Below are positions 17,886-26,741 of a DNA stretch of 64,000 nucleotides, in pieces. The position numbers were made by a program, and so were the translations under genes. Below the pieces are notes generated by a model that was not told the DNA's origin, searched no databases, and saw only the letters and a list, made by a program, of their open reading frames with translations. How positions within the stretch are numbered: the first letter of the stretch is position 1; each line of letters starts with the position of its first letter. The stretch spans positions 524,371-588,370 of the forward strand of contig NZ_FQUD01000002.1 of the NCBI RefSeq assembly GCF_900128945.1, written 5' to 3'. The stretch comes from Chryseobacterium sp. OV279. Lineage in GTDB: Bacteria; Bacteroidota; Bacteroidia; Flavobacteriales; Weeksellaceae.

Positions 17886-18100
17886 ATGTGAATGGTGAAT
17901 TTTGCTTCGCAAGTGAATGGTGAATTTTAGGTTATGAGAGCCAAGAATCAAGATACAAGAACCAAACGTCAGATTTCAGACAGCAGATTAACTCAATAAC
18001 TATGAACTTGCAACCAGCAACTGACAACATTCTTCAACCCATTACCAACTCCAAGACTCTCTCACTCTAAAACCCTCAAACGCTCAAACCCGAATCCAGG
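17886..18100. repeat. Long dispersed repeat, left copy beside the AAA+ gene
   Basis: This copy begins GTGAATGGTGAATTTTGC directly after the hydrolase stop. It continues through TATGAGAGCCAAGAATCAAG, CAGATTAACTCAATAACTAT and CTCTAAAACCCTC. The same order of segments occurs in reverse complement at 19545-19797 and 24025-24256. It holds no gene. Confidence 0.8.
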
Positions 18101-18175
18101 CTCATCAATTTTACTACATTTTCAATAGATGTTCAAGATTAAAATATTAAATTTGATAGAATTAATCGTTTGTTT

Positions 18176-19540
18176 ATGAAGTTAATTGAATTAGCGAAGG
18201 AGCTTAATGTTTCGGCAGAAGCCATCAAACAGTTTATCCAGGATTTTGATCTGGAGCTGGGTGTCTGCATCAGTACCAACTTTGAAGTAAAGGAAGATTT
18301 CGAAAAGTTTGCCCGTGAAAATCTGGATTTTTTAAAGCTTTATGAAAAAGATCTTGACAAAAATAAAACCCTGGAGCAGATCGCTGAGGTGATTAACCAG
18401 CCTAAGGAGAAAGTAGAAGAAGCCATAAAGGAAACTAGCCCCAATATTTTTGACAACGGGTTTTTCCGTTCGTCTATCTCAAGTTACGGCATTGATAATA
18501 AACTCGGCGGTAATTATCAGTTTGTTTACGATTATTTTGGACAGAAAACCAGCCTGATGCATCGGGATTTTATAGGGTACAGAGATTTATTTTTCTATAT
18601 ATCGGCAGTTTTGGAGCCATTCCTGAATCCTCAGCAGATCAAAGACTGGGGAATCCATAAACCGGCAGGAATTATCCTTTACGGACCTCCGGGAAGCGGA
18701 AAAATTTTCTGGGCGACCAAAATTGCTGAAATTATTGGCTATAAGTTCAAAGAAGTTAAAAAACATTATCTGGGAACATCATTCATTGATGGGAACCCAA
18801 CTAATTTCACTGACTTTCTCGTCACCATGATGAAAGAAGAGAAAGTCCTGCTTTTCCTTGATGATTTCGATGAAATTATGATGGAACGAAAAGCAGAAAC
18901 AGATCTGGCTTCCTGTAATCTTGAAACTCAGGAACTCATCCTGCATTATATCGGAAAATTTGAAAAAGAAGAACTGCTGATGGTAGGTTCCGCTAATTCC
19001 GTTTCGGAAATCGATGAAGAAATTCTCGCTCCGGGAAGATTTGATGTGATGATTCCGGTATTTCCACCCAACGCGGCAGAACGTTCAGAAATCATCTTAT
19101 ATGCGATGACCCGAGGACTTGAGGAAGATTCTCTTCTCTATAAAATCCTTAAAAAGAACAAAGCCGATAAAGTTCCGTTCTGGCACGATATCTCAGCTAA
19201 AATGAAAGCATTCAGCAATACCATGCTGATAGATTTTACACAGAGTCTTAAAAAACGCCTTAAAAACCAATACCAAAGAACCAAAAACGAAAACCTGAAG
19301 ATCGATCAGGCTCTTCTGAATGCTGCCTTAAGAGATGCTGGCGGAAAGCTTACCGAAGAATATCTTGACCAAGTAGCCAGATTCCTCGCAGATGCCATTA
19401 TCAATAATTTTGACGAATTCAGATTCAGAATACAATCCCTGAAAAAAGAACTGGAAACCTATAAAGTAGTAGAAGAACCGAGAAGAGAAATTGGATTTCA
19501 TCATAATGGGGAAGAGGGAAATGGCGGAGCGCAGGGCTGA
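18176..19540 (+). CDS. AAA+ ATPase with a degenerate Walker A motif and an IF2-N-like N-terminus
   Basis: The 454-residue protein has an N-terminal stretch (about 1-55, MKLIELAKELNVSAEAIKQF) resembling the small helical IF2-N domain. A second short helical repeat (about 64-88, TLEQIAEVINQPKEKVEEAI) follows. The AAA+ domain (about 135-320) reads GPPGSGKI at 170-177, with Ile where nearly all P-loops have Thr or Ser. Walker B is LLFLDDFDE, with Asp in place of the catalytic Glu. A sensor-1-like Asn (GSAN, about 274) and the arginine-finger-like PGRFD (about 286-290) remain. So it may bind nucleotide but hydrolyse poorly; that is inference. The apparent earlier start is a TTG; I used the ATG. 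The gene stands alone between inverted repeats. Function unknown. Confidence 0.8.
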   Translation: MKLIELAKELNVSAEAIKQFIQDFDLELGVCISTNFEVKEDFEKFARENLDFLKLYEKDLDKNKTLEQIAEVINQPKEKVEEAIKETSPNIFDNGFFRSSISSYGIDNKLGGNYQFVYDYFGQKTSLMHRDFIGYRDLFFYISAVLEPFLNPQQIKDWGIHKPAGIILYGPPGSGKIFWATKIAEIIGYKFKEVKKHYLGTSFIDGNPTNFTDFLVTMMKEEKVLLFLDDFDEIMMERKAETDLASCNLETQELILHYIGKFEKEELLMVGSANSVSEIDEEILAPGRFDVMIPVFPPNAAERSEIILYAMTRGLEEDSLLYKILKKNKADKVPFWHDISAKMKAFSNTMLIDFTQSLKKRLKNQYQRTKNENLKIDQALLNAALRDAGGKLTEEYLDQVARFLADAIINNFDEFRFRIQSLKKELETYKVVEEPRREIGFHHNGEEGNGGAQG

Positions 19541-19544
19541 TGCG

Positions 19545-19797
19545 TTCTGGTTTGAGAGTGTGAGAGTAGGAGGGTTTTAGAGTGGGAGAGGCTTGGAGTT
19601 GGTGCGGGGTTCGGAGTATCTTGTCGGTTGCTAGTTGTTAGTTCATAATTATTGAGTTAATCATCTGCTATCTGAAATCTGGCGTCTGGTATCTTGGTTC
19701 TTGTATCTTGATTGACTTCGTCGAACTGACGTTTCTTGGCTCTCATAATCTAAAATTCACCATTCACTTGCGAAGCAAAATTGACCATTGACATATC
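19545..19797. repeat. Long dispersed repeat, right copy beside the AAA+ gene
   Basis: This is the reverse complement of the left copy with the same segment order. It includes GAGGGTTTTAGAGTGGGAG-type runs, ATTGAGTTAATCATCTGCT, ATCTTGGTTCTTGTATCTTG, TTTCTTGGCTCTCATAATC and CACTTGCGAAGCAAAATTG. A GACTTCGTCGAACTGACG segment here is missing from the left copy. The rest of the spacer to 19848 holds no gene. Confidence 0.8.
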
Positions 19798-19848
19798 TTA
19801 ATCTCAGCCTAGAATCAAAAATTACTCATCACTTATTACTCATTACTT

Positions 19849-20955
19849 ATGAACAGCGTTTGGGAACTTGAAACCTTTTACAGAAAAAGAGACATTGTTA
19901 TCATTGGGTCCGGATTTTCCGGGCTATGGACGGCCGTGTGCATCAAGGAAAAATATCCTGAAAAATCGGTTTTAATTATTGAACGAAATACAGTTCCATT
20001 GGGAGCCTCCACCCGCAATGCCGGATTTGCCTGCTTTGGAAGCCTTACAGAAGTCATTGCTGATTCTCAGAAAATGGGCTGGAAGAAGACATTGGAACTT
20101 GTTAAGATGAGGTTTGAAGGTCTTCAGAAAATCAGAAGCTATTTTAAAAACAGTGACATAGATTTTGAACTGGACGGAGGCTATGAAATTTTGAATAATG
20201 AGGAGCCTTTGCAGCAGCTTGATGTTGTCAATGAGAAACTGAAAGCCATAACCGGTCTCGATAAAACCTACGCTCTGAATCAGGAGAAGCTCAAAGAATT
20301 CGGTCTCGGAAAATCGGAATTTCTTGTAGAAAACCCGTGTGAAGGAAGTCTGCATTCCGGGAAACTTTTGCAACAACTTTTGGAGAAATGTTATGAGCTG
20401 AAAGTTGAGTTTCTTTTCGGAACAGAAGTGAAAAATATTGATGAAAACGCAAAAGAAATTGATATTCACCTTTCGGAAACGCTTTCTGTAAAAGGTGATA
20501 AGGTTATTTACTGTACGAATGCTTTCAGTTCAAAATTCCTTGAAAAAGAAGAAATCATTCCTGCCCGCGGACAGATAATTTTAACAGAGCCAATTGTAGG
20601 TTTAAAACTCAGAGGAACTTTTCACTATGATGAAGGATTCTATTATTTCAGAAATCTTGGGAACCGGATTCTGCTGGGCGGTGGCCGGAATCAGGATTTT
20701 AAAACAGAAGAAACCACCAGTTTTGAAACCACCGAATTTTTACAGAACCATTTGGAACAATTTTTAAAAGAAGTTATCCTACCGAATCAAGACGTTAAGA
20801 TCTCTCTCCGCTGGTCAGGCATTATGGCTATGGGTTCCGAAAAAACTCCGATTGTAAAGCAACTTTCAAACCGACAGTTCTGCGCAGTACGACTCTCAGG
20901 AATGGGAGTGGCGCTGGCTCCGAAAATAGGGGAGATGGTGGCTGAAATGGTGTAG
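19849..20955 (+). CDS. FAD-dependent oxidoreductase of the DAO family
   Basis: The 368-residue flavoenzyme is of the D-amino-acid oxidase (DAO) type, whose members oxidise amines or amino acids. The N-terminal dinucleotide fold starts VIIGSGFSGLW (GxGxxG, about 17-27), followed by the acidic end VLIIERN and the FAD contact GASTRNAGFACFG. The C-terminal half has YYFRNLGNRILLGGGRNQ, RWSGIMAMG and a final GMGVALAPKIGEMVA that completes FAD binding. No signal peptide is present, so it is cytoplasmic. It stands alone between repeat copies. Gamma-glutamylputrescine or glycine oxidase-like activity is possible but cannot be decided. Confidence 0.85.
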   Translation: MNSVWELETFYRKRDIVIIGSGFSGLWTAVCIKEKYPEKSVLIIERNTVPLGASTRNAGFACFGSLTEVIADSQKMGWKKTLELVKMRFEGLQKIRSYFKNSDIDFELDGGYEILNNEEPLQQLDVVNEKLKAITGLDKTYALNQEKLKEFGLGKSEFLVENPCEGSLHSGKLLQQLLEKCYELKVEFLFGTEVKNIDENAKEIDIHLSETLSVKGDKVIYCTNAFSSKFLEKEEIIPARGQIILTEPIVGLKLRGTFHYDEGFYYFRNLGNRILLGGGRNQDFKTEETTSFETTEFLQNHLEQFLKEVILPNQDVKISLRWSGIMAMGSEKTPIVKQLSNRQFCAVRLSGMGVALAPKIGEMVAEMV

Positions 20956-20959
20956 ATTT

Positions 20960-21160
20960 AGACATCAGACATCAGACATCAGATTTCGGACTAAGGCTAA
21001 GGAAAAGGCTCAGATTAAGACTACTATTTGAGCTCTAATACCCTCAAACGCTCGTACACTCAAACTCTTCAACCCGAATCCCGCACCCCGAAACTCTAAG
21101 ACCCTCCAACGCTCCAACTCTAAAACCCTCCCACACTCAAACTCAAATTCACAAACCCGA
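20960..21160. repeat. Partial copy of the long dispersed repeat
   Basis: GACATCAGACATCAGACATC is a short tandem repeat. It is followed by several variants of CTCTAAAACCCTCxxACxCTC, the same low-complexity segment found at 18060-18095 and, inverted, at 19546-19600. No gene is present. Confidence 0.6.
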
Positions 21161-21169
21161 AAAATTCCG

Positions 21170-21177
21170 TATTTTTG
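21170..21177 (+). promoter_or_regulatory. -7 promoter box for prfB
   Basis: TATTTTTG matches TAnnTTTG, 17 nt before the GTG start of prfB, giving a very short leader and supporting that start. Confidence 0.5.
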
Positions 21178-21194
21178 TATAAAATTAAAATTTC

Positions 21195-22307
21195 GTGATC
21201 AACAACGACCAGATAAAAGAAGTTCAGTCTAGAATTACAGACTTACATAAATACCTTCAGATCGACAAAAAGAAGATAGAAATAGCGAATGATGATGAAA
21301 AAACCGCCGCTCCCGAATTTTGGGATGCTCCAAAGGAAGCCGAAGTTTTTCTGAAGCAGCTTCGTTCCAAAAAAAGATGGGTGGAAGATTATGAGGAGAT
21401 CAGTACCCAGTTTGAAGACCTTCAGGTGCTGGCAGAATTTGCCAAAGAAGATCCGGATTCTGAAAAGGAGCTGGATGAAACATTTCCAAAGCTTGTAGAA
21501 AAAATAGAAGACCTTGAATTCAAAAATATGCTTTCCAATGAAGGGGATGAGCTTTCTGCTGTGCTTCAGATCACGGCGGGAGCAGGAGGTACGGAAAGTT
21601 GTGACTGGGCCGCAATGCTGATGAGAATGTATACCATGTGGGCTGAAAAACAGGGGTATAAAATGCGTGAGCTTAACTATCAGGAAGGAGATGTAGCAGG
21701 CGTAAAAACCGTTACCCTTGAAATTGATGGTGAATATGCCTTCGGATATCTGAAAGGTGAGAACGGTGTACACAGACTGGTAAGGATTTCACCTTTTGAC
21801 AGTAATGCAAAACGTCATACCAGTTTTGTTTCGGTATATGTTTATCCTTTGGTGGATGATACGATTGAGATCAACATCAACCCGGCTGATATTTCATTTG
21901 AAACCATGAGATCTTCCGGAGCAGGAGGTCAGAATGTGAACAAGGTAGAAACTGCCGTACGTCTTCGTCACGCACCCACCGGAATTATCATTGAAAACTC
22001 CGAATCCCGTTCCCAGCTTCAGAACAAAGAAAAAGCCATGCAGCTCCTTCGTTCCAGACTTTATGAAATGGAGCTTGAAGCGCGTATGAAAGCCAGAACC
22101 GAGATCGAAGCCAACAAGATGAAAATAGAATGGGGAAGCCAGATCAGAAACTACGTCATGCATCCGTATAAACTCGTAAAAGACGTTCGTTCTGCGCATG
22201 AAACTTCAGATGTGGATTCTGTAATGAACGGAAATATCACTCCATTCCTGAAAGCCTTCCTGATGGCCGATGGGACCGCTGTTTCAGACGATGATATGGA
22301 CTTGTAA
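21195..22307 (+). CDS. prfB: Peptide chain release factor 2
   Basis: RF2 releases finished proteins at UGA and UAA stop codons. The 370-residue protein has the RF2 recognition tripeptide SPF (in VRISPFDSN) and the peptidyl-tRNA hydrolysis motif GGQ (in [12 protein letters not shown]). The start is GTG; no ATG exists near the expected N-terminus. Many bacteria regulate RF2 through a programmed frameshift at an in-frame UGA near codon 25. Here the matching region ([11 protein letters not shown]) is read straight through, so that control is absent. Upstream lies repeat DNA; downstream is a separate DedA gene. Confidence 0.96.
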   Translation: MINNDQIKEVQSRITDLHKYLQIDKKKIEIANDDEKTAAPEFWDAPKEAEVFLKQLRSKKRWVEDYEEISTQFEDLQVLAEFAKEDPDSEKELDETFPKLVEKIEDLEFKNMLSNEGDELSAVLQITAGAGGTESCDWAAMLMRMYTMWAEKQGYKMRELNYQEGDVAGVKTVTLEIDGEYAFGYLKGENGVHRLVRISPFDSNAKRHTSFVSVYVYPLVDDTIEININPADISFETMRSSGAGGQNVNKVETAVRLRHAPTGIIIENSESRSQLQNKEKAMQLLRSRLYEMELEARMKARTEIEANKMKIEWGSQIRNYVMHPYKLVKDVRSAHETSDVDSVMNGNITPFLKAFLMADGTAVSDDDMDL

Positions 22308-22346
22308 AATATCATGTCTCTATTTTAGTTAAAAACTTATAATTAA

Positions 22347-22378
22347 TTTTTGTTTAAGACATTTTACGCTTACTTTTG
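22347..22378 (+). promoter_or_regulatory. Promoter of the DedA gene
   Basis: TTTTTG (22347-22352) is followed after 18 nt by TACTTTTG (22371-22378). This is a good match to the Bacteroidetes -33/-7 pattern, 16 nt before the start codon. Confidence 0.6.
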
Positions 22379-22394
22379 TTGTTAATCGTTATAT

Positions 22395-23090
22395 ATGGAA
22401 GATTTCAATAGCTGGAGAGATTTACTGAACCCCGAGTTTTACATTAAAATGGGTGGGTTTTGGCTTATTTTATTTATCGTTTTTGCTGAAACAGGACTTT
22501 TTGTAGGATTTTTCCTGCCTGGAGATTCACTACTGTTCGTGTCAGGAATTTACGCCGTTGAAATCATCAAAGAGACTTTTGGCTCTACAGGGAGCGATTT
22601 CTTAGATACTACTATTCTAGCTTCATGTGTGGCACTTGCTGCCATTATCGGAAATGAGGTAGGATATTATTTTGGAGTGAAAACAGGTCCGGCTTTATAT
22701 AAGAAGCAAGATACCATGCTGTTTAAGAAAAAATACCTTTATCAGGCTCATGACTTTTTTGAAAAACACGGTGCGCTGGCTATCATTATGGCGAGATTTT
22801 TACCGGTGGTAAGAACCTTTACGCCAATTGTTGCGGGTATAGTGAAAATGGACAAGAAAGAATTCTTAAGAGATAATGTAATCGGAGCTGTCCTTTGGTC
22901 ATTTGTATTAATCTTTGCAGGACACTACTTAGATAAGTTATTCCAGGAACAGTTCGGAATCAATTTAAAAGAGAAACTGGAGCTGATTATCATTATCATC
23001 GTTCTGGTAACAACGCTTCCGGTGATCATCAAATTTGTATTCGGTAAAAAAGAAGACCATTCGAAATACGAAAACAAAGATTTAGATTAA
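22395..23090 (+). CDS. DedA-family membrane protein
   Basis: The 231-residue inner-membrane protein belongs to the DedA/VTT family, whose members move lipids such as undecaprenyl phosphate or phosphatidylethanolamine across the membrane. Family marks are ETGLFVGFFLPGDSLLF (about 28-45), the FxxxxGxxxxxxARFxPxxR stretch read as HGALAIIMARFLPVVR, and G-I-V-K-M following it. Helices lie at the N-terminus, middle and C-terminus. It is a single gene with its own promoter and a terminator after it. Confidence 0.9.
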   Translation: MEDFNSWRDLLNPEFYIKMGGFWLILFIVFAETGLFVGFFLPGDSLLFVSGIYAVEIIKETFGSTGSDFLDTTILASCVALAAIIGNEVGYYFGVKTGPALYKKQDTMLFKKKYLYQAHDFFEKHGALAIIMARFLPVVRTFTPIVAGIVKMDKKEFLRDNVIGAVLWSFVLIFAGHYLDKLFQEQFGINLKEKLELIIIIIVLVTTLPVIIKFVFGKKEDHSKYENKDLD

Positions 23091-23111
23091 GAAAATCACA
23101 CAATCATATCA

Positions 23112-23135
23112 ATAACCTGCTTTACGGCGGGTTAT
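23112..23135 (+). terminator. Terminator between convergent DedA and hydrolase genes
   Basis: ATAACCTGC pairs with GCGGGTTAT (one G-T pair) around TTTACG, followed by a T run. It overlaps the stop codon of the convergent hydrolase gene. Confidence 0.8.
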
Positions 23136-24001
23136 TTTTTTATCCATTCCAGAATGTTTGGGTAAATGATGCTGTCCCTTTTTATCCTGCTGAAAAACCT
23201 TGGAACGTGGCCTGTTCTTTTCATAAAAATCAGTTTGTGGGGAATATTCTGTTTCGTGAGGGCAGAATCCATAGACAATCCCTGGTGTTGGTTCACCAGA
23301 AAATCATTGTTTCCCTGAAACAGCAGTGTAGGAACATTTGAGATATTCGCGATTGGACTGGCTTCCTTAAAGGCTTCAGATATATTTTTCCGGTCAAATT
23401 TCTCTCCTACCACCTTCTGGAAAGTGGGAGAAGTATATTTTGAATAGAATGAATTAAGATACTCGGGGCTGAAAAAATCTGTTGGTCCGCTTAAAGAGAT
23501 AATCTTTTTGATCTGCTCCGGATGCTTGTAACCGTAGAGTAGGGCAAGATGTCCGCCGGCGCTTTCCCCAAGCAGGATATAGTTGTTGGGCTGAAGTTCT
23601 GCTTTTTCGGCCAGTGAATTGAACTTTTCAATGGCGTATCCAATGTCTTCCAGTTGCTGTTTATACGTAATGTTTTTCTGTTTCGAAACAAGCCTGTAAT
23701 TCATATTAATGCTTGGAATCTTATGTTCAAAAAGCATTTTCTGAATCTTGATCATATGCTCTTTCTTTCCAAGAGTCCATGCTCCGCCATGAACGATAAG
23801 AACTACGGGAGCATCTTCGGCATAATCCAAAGGAAGAAAGACATCCATTTTCTGTCTTTTATGATCGCCGTATTTTAGGTTGTAAATTTTCTGCTGACCA
23901 CCGGTGCCTACCCAAACCCTGAATCTTGTATTACAGGACTGCAACAGGAAACTGAGGCATCCTATGATGAAAAAATGGTATCTGAGAATGAGCTTTTTCA
24001 T
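23132..24001 (-). CDS. Alpha/beta hydrolase, BD-FAE/esterase type, lipoprotein-like
   Basis: The 289-residue enzyme has a signal with a lipobox-like FLLQSC at about 19-24. The hydrolase fold shows the oxyanion HGGAW (about 72-76), the nucleophile elbow GESAGG (Ser near 145), an acid near FQGNNDFLV, and the His in RTGHVPRF. The HGG-plus-GxSxG pattern is typical of hormone-sensitive-lipase and BD-FAE esterases that deacylate esters or carbohydrates. A specific substrate is not evident. It is convergent with DedA, and no promoter was recognised upstream. Confidence 0.85.
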   Translation of the reverse strand: MKKLILRYHFFIIGCLSFLLQSCNTRFRVWVGTGGQQKIYNLKYGDHKRQKMDVFLPLDYAEDAPVVLIVHGGAWTLGKKEHMIKIQKMLFEHKIPSINMNYRLVSKQKNITYKQQLEDIGYAIEKFNSLAEKAELQPNNYILLGESAGGHLALLYGYKHPEQIKKIISLSGPTDFFSPEYLNSFYSKYTSPTFQKVVGEKFDRKNISEAFKEASPIANISNVPTLLFQGNNDFLVNQHQGLSMDSALTKQNIPHKLIFMKRTGHVPRFFSRIKRDSIIYPNILEWIKK

Positions 24002-24024
24002 TACTTAAATTTACGAATAAATTA

Positions 24025-24256
24025 CGGGTTTCGGGGTATGGGTTTGAGTGTTTAAGAGTCTTAGTGTAAATTGGGTTTGGTGAATGTTGTCAGTTGCTGG
24101 TTGCTAGTTCTTAGTTATGGAGTTAATCATCTGCTGTCTGAAATCTGAAATCTTGGTTCTTGTATCTTGATTGACTTCGTCGAACGGACGTTTCTTGGCT
24201 CTCATAACCTAAAATTCACCATTCACTTGCGAAGCAAAATTCACCATTCACCTTTT
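24025..24256. repeat. Long dispersed repeat, third copy
   Basis: It has the same segment order and orientation as 19545-19797: GTTGCTAGTTCTTAG-like, GAGTTAATCATCTGCT, TCTTGGTTCTTGTATCTTG, GACTTCGTCGAACGGACG, TTTCTTGGCTCTCATAACC and CATTCACTTGCGAAGC. It ends right at the stop codon of the serine hydrolase gene. No gene is present. Confidence 0.8.
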
Positions 24257-24260
24257 TTGC

Positions 24261-25649
24261 TTAAAGCTTTTCCGCCGTTTTAGAAGAAAGCCCTTTTTTA
24301 ATCATAATAACATCTTTTTCACCCTTTTTGAAAGTGAAAGATATTTCCATATCATCATCCTGTAGGAAAAATACGTCCTTTTTTTCGGCCAGCATTCTTA
24401 CCTTGGGATCATTATCGTTTTGAATAAAAAGCTGCCCGTTTTCATTCAGAATATGAACAATATGATCATCTGATAGGGCATAATTACCTACATACTTTTT
24501 GAATAAATCGGTACTTAAAGTGACTTCTTTTTTAGGTTGCGGAAGCGTGTATGGCTGTCTTAAGATAGCTGCTAAAATAGTATTTCCTGCTTTCTCAAGT
24601 TTTTTACTCGTGATATTATTGAGCAGTATAATGCAGAGATCCTCATCGGGAAGCATCGCAAAATAGCTTGTAGAACCTTCTATATTTCCACCGTGATTGA
24701 TGAGTTTTTTTCCATAAAGATCATCAACAAACCAACCATAGGCGTATCCGCTCAGATAAGGTGTGGTCGCTTTTTTAAATGACTCTTTGGAAACAATTGT
24801 ATAATCCCTTAAGCCTTTATAATACTTGTAAAGGTCTTCAGCAGTACTGTAAATCTGTCCTGCAGGGCCGGTTAATGTGGGATTCCATATTTCTGTTTTG
24901 TCCTGCTTCGTTTTTGAAATATAGGAATAGGGAACCGTTTTGTACGGGCTCTTCAAAGCCAAGTAATCAAAGCCGGTATGCGTCATCTTCAGAGGATTTA
25001 AGATAATTTTTCTTACAGCATCTTCATAAGAAAGTCCCGTTACTTTTTCAATGATTATACCCAATAAAATATATCCGGAATTGGTATATGAGAACTGCGT
25101 GCCGGGTTCAAAATCCAGCGGCTCATTTTTGAAAAAAGAAAGTTCTTTGCTTTGGGTAATGGTCTCTCCGGTGTGAAGCAGGCGGAAGTATTCCTTATTT
25201 CGCAGCGCTTCGTAAATTCCTGAGGAATGAGTAAGGAGATGCTCAATGGTTATTTCTTTGCCTCTTGGATAATCAGGAATGAATTTGGAGATCGGGTCTT
25301 TGAATGAAAGTTTTCCTTCTTCGCTGAGCTTTACAATCGTTAAAGCAGTGAAAGATTTAGTCAGAGAAGCGATCTGATAGACACTTTTATCCTGATTGGG
25401 GATCTTTTTTTCTGCATTTTGCCAACCGTACGACTTTTCGAAAATGGTTTTATTCTGATAATGTACCAATGCCGTTCCGTTGAACTTATTAACAGCTGCA
25501 AACGCCTGTATAATGCTGTCTATTTCCTTCTTCCGTTCCTGGCTGATATTGCTTACATTGGGCTTAGTCTGAGCTTTAAGTGGAGAAGAGAATGTACTGA
25601 ACATAAAAATCATACATCCTAAAACGAAAATATAAGATTGATGGCGCAT
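24261..25649 (-). CDS. Serine hydrolase of the beta-lactamase / class C family
   Basis: From the ATG at 25649 the product has 462 residues with a signal peptide ending near PLKAQ. The penicillin-binding-like fold shows SLTK (the SxxK nucleophile motif), YTNSGY (the YxN motif) and HGGN (replacing KTG). All three active-site elements are intact. Such proteins act as esterases, D-amino-peptidases or peptidoglycan hydrolases rather than true beta-lactamases. The C-terminal roughly 100 residues form an extra small beta domain. The 16 codons upstream were rejected because the export signal begins at the inner ATG. Confidence 0.88.
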   Translation of the reverse strand: MRHQSYIFVLGCMIFMFSTFSSPLKAQTKPNVSNISQERKKEIDSIIQAFAAVNKFNGTALVHYQNKTIFEKSYGWQNAEKKIPNQDKSVYQIASLTKSFTALTIVKLSEEGKLSFKDPISKFIPDYPRGKEITIEHLLTHSSGIYEALRNKEYFRLLHTGETITQSKELSFFKNEPLDFEPGTQFSYTNSGYILLGIIIEKVTGLSYEDAVRKIILNPLKMTHTGFDYLALKSPYKTVPYSYISKTKQDKTEIWNPTLTGPAGQIYSTAEDLYKYYKGLRDYTIVSKESFKKATTPYLSGYAYGWFVDDLYGKKLINHGGNIEGSTSYFAMLPDEDLCIILLNNITSKKLEKAGNTILAAILRQPYTLPQPKKEVTLSTDLFKKYVGNYALSDDHIVHILNENGQLFIQNDNDPKVRMLAEKKDVFFLQDDDMEISFTFKKGEKDVIMIKKGLSSKTAEKL

Positions 25650-25767
25650 GGTATCCGGTTTTAAAAAACGGTTAAAAGTAAGCAGACTTTTGTTCACATC
25701 AACGGTCCGTCCGCAGAAAATATTTAAAATTAATATCCAGAAACAAATAAAAATAGATTTTAATAAT

Positions 25768-25775
25768 TATTTTTG
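25768..25775 (+). promoter_or_regulatory. -7 promoter box for the DUF808 gene
   Basis: TATTTTTG matches TAnnTTTG and is 37 nt before the start codon. Confidence 0.45.
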
Positions 25776-25812
25776 CTTCACTTAACATATATTAAAAAAA
25801 TATTAAAATAAT

Positions 25813-26712
25813 ATGGCATCTGGTTTTTTTGCAATTTTAGATGATATTGCCGCGCTGATGGATGATGTAGCTGTTACAAGTAAAATAGCAACACAGAGAA
25901 CAGCAGGTATTCTGGGCGATGACCTGGCTGTGAATGCTGAGAAAGCTACAGGTTTTCTTTCTTCACGGGAAATCCCGGTTTTGTGGGCGATTACAAAAGG
26001 CTCCTTTATCAATAAACTGATCATTCTTCCTGTGGTATTCCTTCTCAACTGGCTCTATGCTCCGGCCATAAACTATGTGCTGATTCTGGGAGGATTATAT
26101 CTGGCGTTTGAAGGCGTTGAAAAGATCATAGAATTTCTTTTTCACCGGGATAAAAAAGGTCACGAAGTGGTAGAAGAAATTGTAGAAGATGAAAAGAGTG
26201 ATGAAGAAATAGAAAAAGCAAAGGTAAAATCGGCCATTACCACAGATTTTATTTTATCTGTTGAGATTGTCATCATTGCTTTGGGAACCGTTTTGGAAGA
26301 AAGTCATCCCTTCATTACCCAGATTTTGGTAACAAGTCTGGTTGCTTTTATCGCTACGGTAGGCGTGTACGGAATTGTTGCTTTGATTGTAAGAATGGAT
26401 GATGCAGGATTCAAATTAATCAAAAAGAGTAATGATAAGGGCTTCTTTGGAAAGCTTGGACACTTTTTGGTAAATGCTTTACCGGTTGTTATTAAGGCTT
26501 TAGGAGTAATAGGTACCATTGCTTTGATTATGGTAGCTGGTGGTATTTTTGCACACAGAATAGAATTTCTTCACCATGTTTTACCTTCATGGTCTTCTAA
26601 TGAGTTGCTTACTATTCTTAAAGAAATTATTCTGGGACTTATAGGAGGTCTGTTTGCGGTTGCACTTTTTACGATAGGAAAAGGGGCTGTTTCTTTGGTC
26701 AAGAAGAAATAA
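25813..26712 (+). CDS. DUF808 (YedI-like) membrane protein
   Basis: The 299-residue inner-membrane protein begins MASGFFAILDDIAALMDD and contains TAGILGDDLAVNAEKATGF, both characteristic of the DUF808 family. About six to seven hydrophobic helices follow. A charged loop at about 115-140 is rich in Glu and Lys. No biochemical function is established for the family. It is a single gene with a promoter box and a strong terminator. Confidence 0.9.
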   Translation: MASGFFAILDDIAALMDDVAVTSKIATQRTAGILGDDLAVNAEKATGFLSSREIPVLWAITKGSFINKLIILPVVFLLNWLYAPAINYVLILGGLYLAFEGVEKIIEFLFHRDKKGHEVVEEIVEDEKSDEEIEKAKVKSAITTDFILSVEIVIIALGTVLEESHPFITQILVTSLVAFIATVGVYGIVALIVRMDDAGFKLIKKSNDKGFFGKLGHFLVNALPVVIKALGVIGTIALIMVAGGIFAHRIEFLHHVLPSWSSNELLTILKEIILGLIGGLFAVALFTIGKGAVSLVKKK

Positions 26713-26741
26713 AAAATAAAAGAATTAAATTTAAATATTCA

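Noticed and set aside
18170-18175. Earlier TTG start for the AAA+ gene
   Set aside because: An ATG lies two codons downstream and fits the N-terminal domain better.
17886-19797. Insertion sequence around the AAA+ gene
   Set aside because: No transposase or clear target-site duplication; the flanks belong to a repeat family also found without any gene.
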